From contig CM017563.1 in assembly GCA_007844125.1 (NCBI GenBank), forward strand, positions 15,607,663-15,671,662: a DNA stretch of 64,000 nt, in the 5' to 3' direction. Positions 63,265 through 64,000 of this stretch are shown in pieces; positions within the stretch are counted from its first letter, which is position 1, and each line of letters begins with the position of its first letter. The DNA is from Sinonovacula constricta (Eukaryota; Mollusca; Bivalvia; Cardiida; Solecurtidae). The notes under the pieces were generated by a model. That model worked only from the letters and a program-made list of their open reading frames with translations. It did not search any database and was not told the DNA's origin. A program made the position numbers and the translations under genes.

Positions 63265-64000
63265 AGTTCATACATAATCTTTTGACACCTTTAAACCATT
63301 ATTTGTTCACTGCTTCGGAAAATTGGTTAATTTTGAGGCAATAAGTGTAGATTAACTGATGTGCCTTTCTGTGTTATATTAAACCCCTCTGCTCAGGCTA
63401 TACAACTACGCTTTCCAATGATACGACTGTGATAACCAGTAATGAGGAAGCCATTAAATAGGTCTTCCTTTTTTATTCTTGACAGAAATAATGTTGCAAA
63501 CAACTATTTTCAAAACTAAAAAACAACTTTTCATTAAACAGCGTTTGATCGCTAGCTTACACACACAACTTCGATTTCAGAGGTCAACAAAACATTTAAT
63601 GGAATCTTTTTTTTAAATAAAATAACAAACTTATTGCCCTTTTATCCACCCAGCTAAGTAAAAATAGTCTATTTAGTTTGACTTTACTTGTGAAGAATCC
63701 GCTTAAACCCGGTATTTCTATTTAAGTGTTCAATCTCATATGTAACTTGTTGTCTATCTTTCCTTACAAGTGCACACTTAGCCATCTCTAACTCTACAAT
63801 ATGAAAGTTGCATAAATAAGGTGCTCACGCCGATTTTACAGAGCTCTAACACACACTTCCTGAGAGCTTTCTCAAATTTAAACAGTTAAAGGAAAACAGA
63901 TCCTACAAAACTTTGCAAGCGACGACGTATTCTGCAACCTATTTCATGTCATCATTAATTAGATAGTAGTTACGTTGTTAAATATGTTCACATCGTATTT
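63265..64000. repeat. Downstream part of block D (block-A type), runs off the window
   Basis: Collinear with 18028-18762 and lacking the insertion seen in blocks B and C (ttgcccttttatccacccag is continuous as in A). No gene. Homology continues to the last base. Confidence 0.85.

Noticed and set aside
62905..63285. Four overlapping 110-118-aa frames in the TG tract
   Set aside because: All are microsatellite shadows.

Overview
This is an AT-rich eukaryotic window that most likely comes from a bivalve mollusc. The basis is a secreted coiled-coil/C1q-domain gene of the type expanded in bivalves, CR1/jockey-like LINE remains, tRNA-derived SINEs, long TG/TA/TAAA microsatellites, an intron with GT-AG borders and a TATA-box promoter. 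There is no prokaryotic organisation. Species was not determined. Coding density is very low and most short open frames are chance or repeat-derived.

Layout. 1-1337: a 29-bp satellite. 1338-9100: repeat-rich intergenic DNA. It holds a palindromic element (2169-2302), a GA microsatellite, a broken gene of unknown family (3130-3921), a 64-bp tandem repeat, tRNA-derived SINE-like copies, a RecQ-like helicase fragment (6288-6623) and a small signal-peptide-like ORF (8429-8587). 9100-19400 (block A): one apparently intact two-exon C1q-domain gene on the minus strand (exons 13796-14168 and 11127-11539, 261 aa) with its 3' flank, promoter, upstream repeat block and a giant TA/TG microsatellite. 20200-24800: a diverged copy of the upstream block, an unrecognised coding fragment (21621-22067) and a SINE. 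24870-27326: a LINE remnant split by a DNA transposon that is itself split by a SINE. 27354-30243 (block B): another copy of the C1q upstream block, without the gene.

30244-62805 is two nearly identical tandem units (30244-46521 and 46522-62805, 16278 and 16284 bp). Each carries a C1q pseudogene that shares the same two frameshifts. The unit junction is a recombinant between a B-type and a D-type repeat; the crossover maps to a 43-bp interval (46479-46521), which is the signature of unequal homologous exchange. After 62806 the sequence returns to the block-A type and runs off the window end.

Functionally, the one gene I would trust is the block-A C1q gene: a secreted protein with signal peptide, coiled coil and C1q head, probably an innate-immune lectin-like molecule. 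Its two downstream relatives keep the TATA box, start codon and signal peptide. They would make only a truncated coiled-coil peptide, or nothing. The rest of the window records how the locus was duplicated and invaded by repeats.
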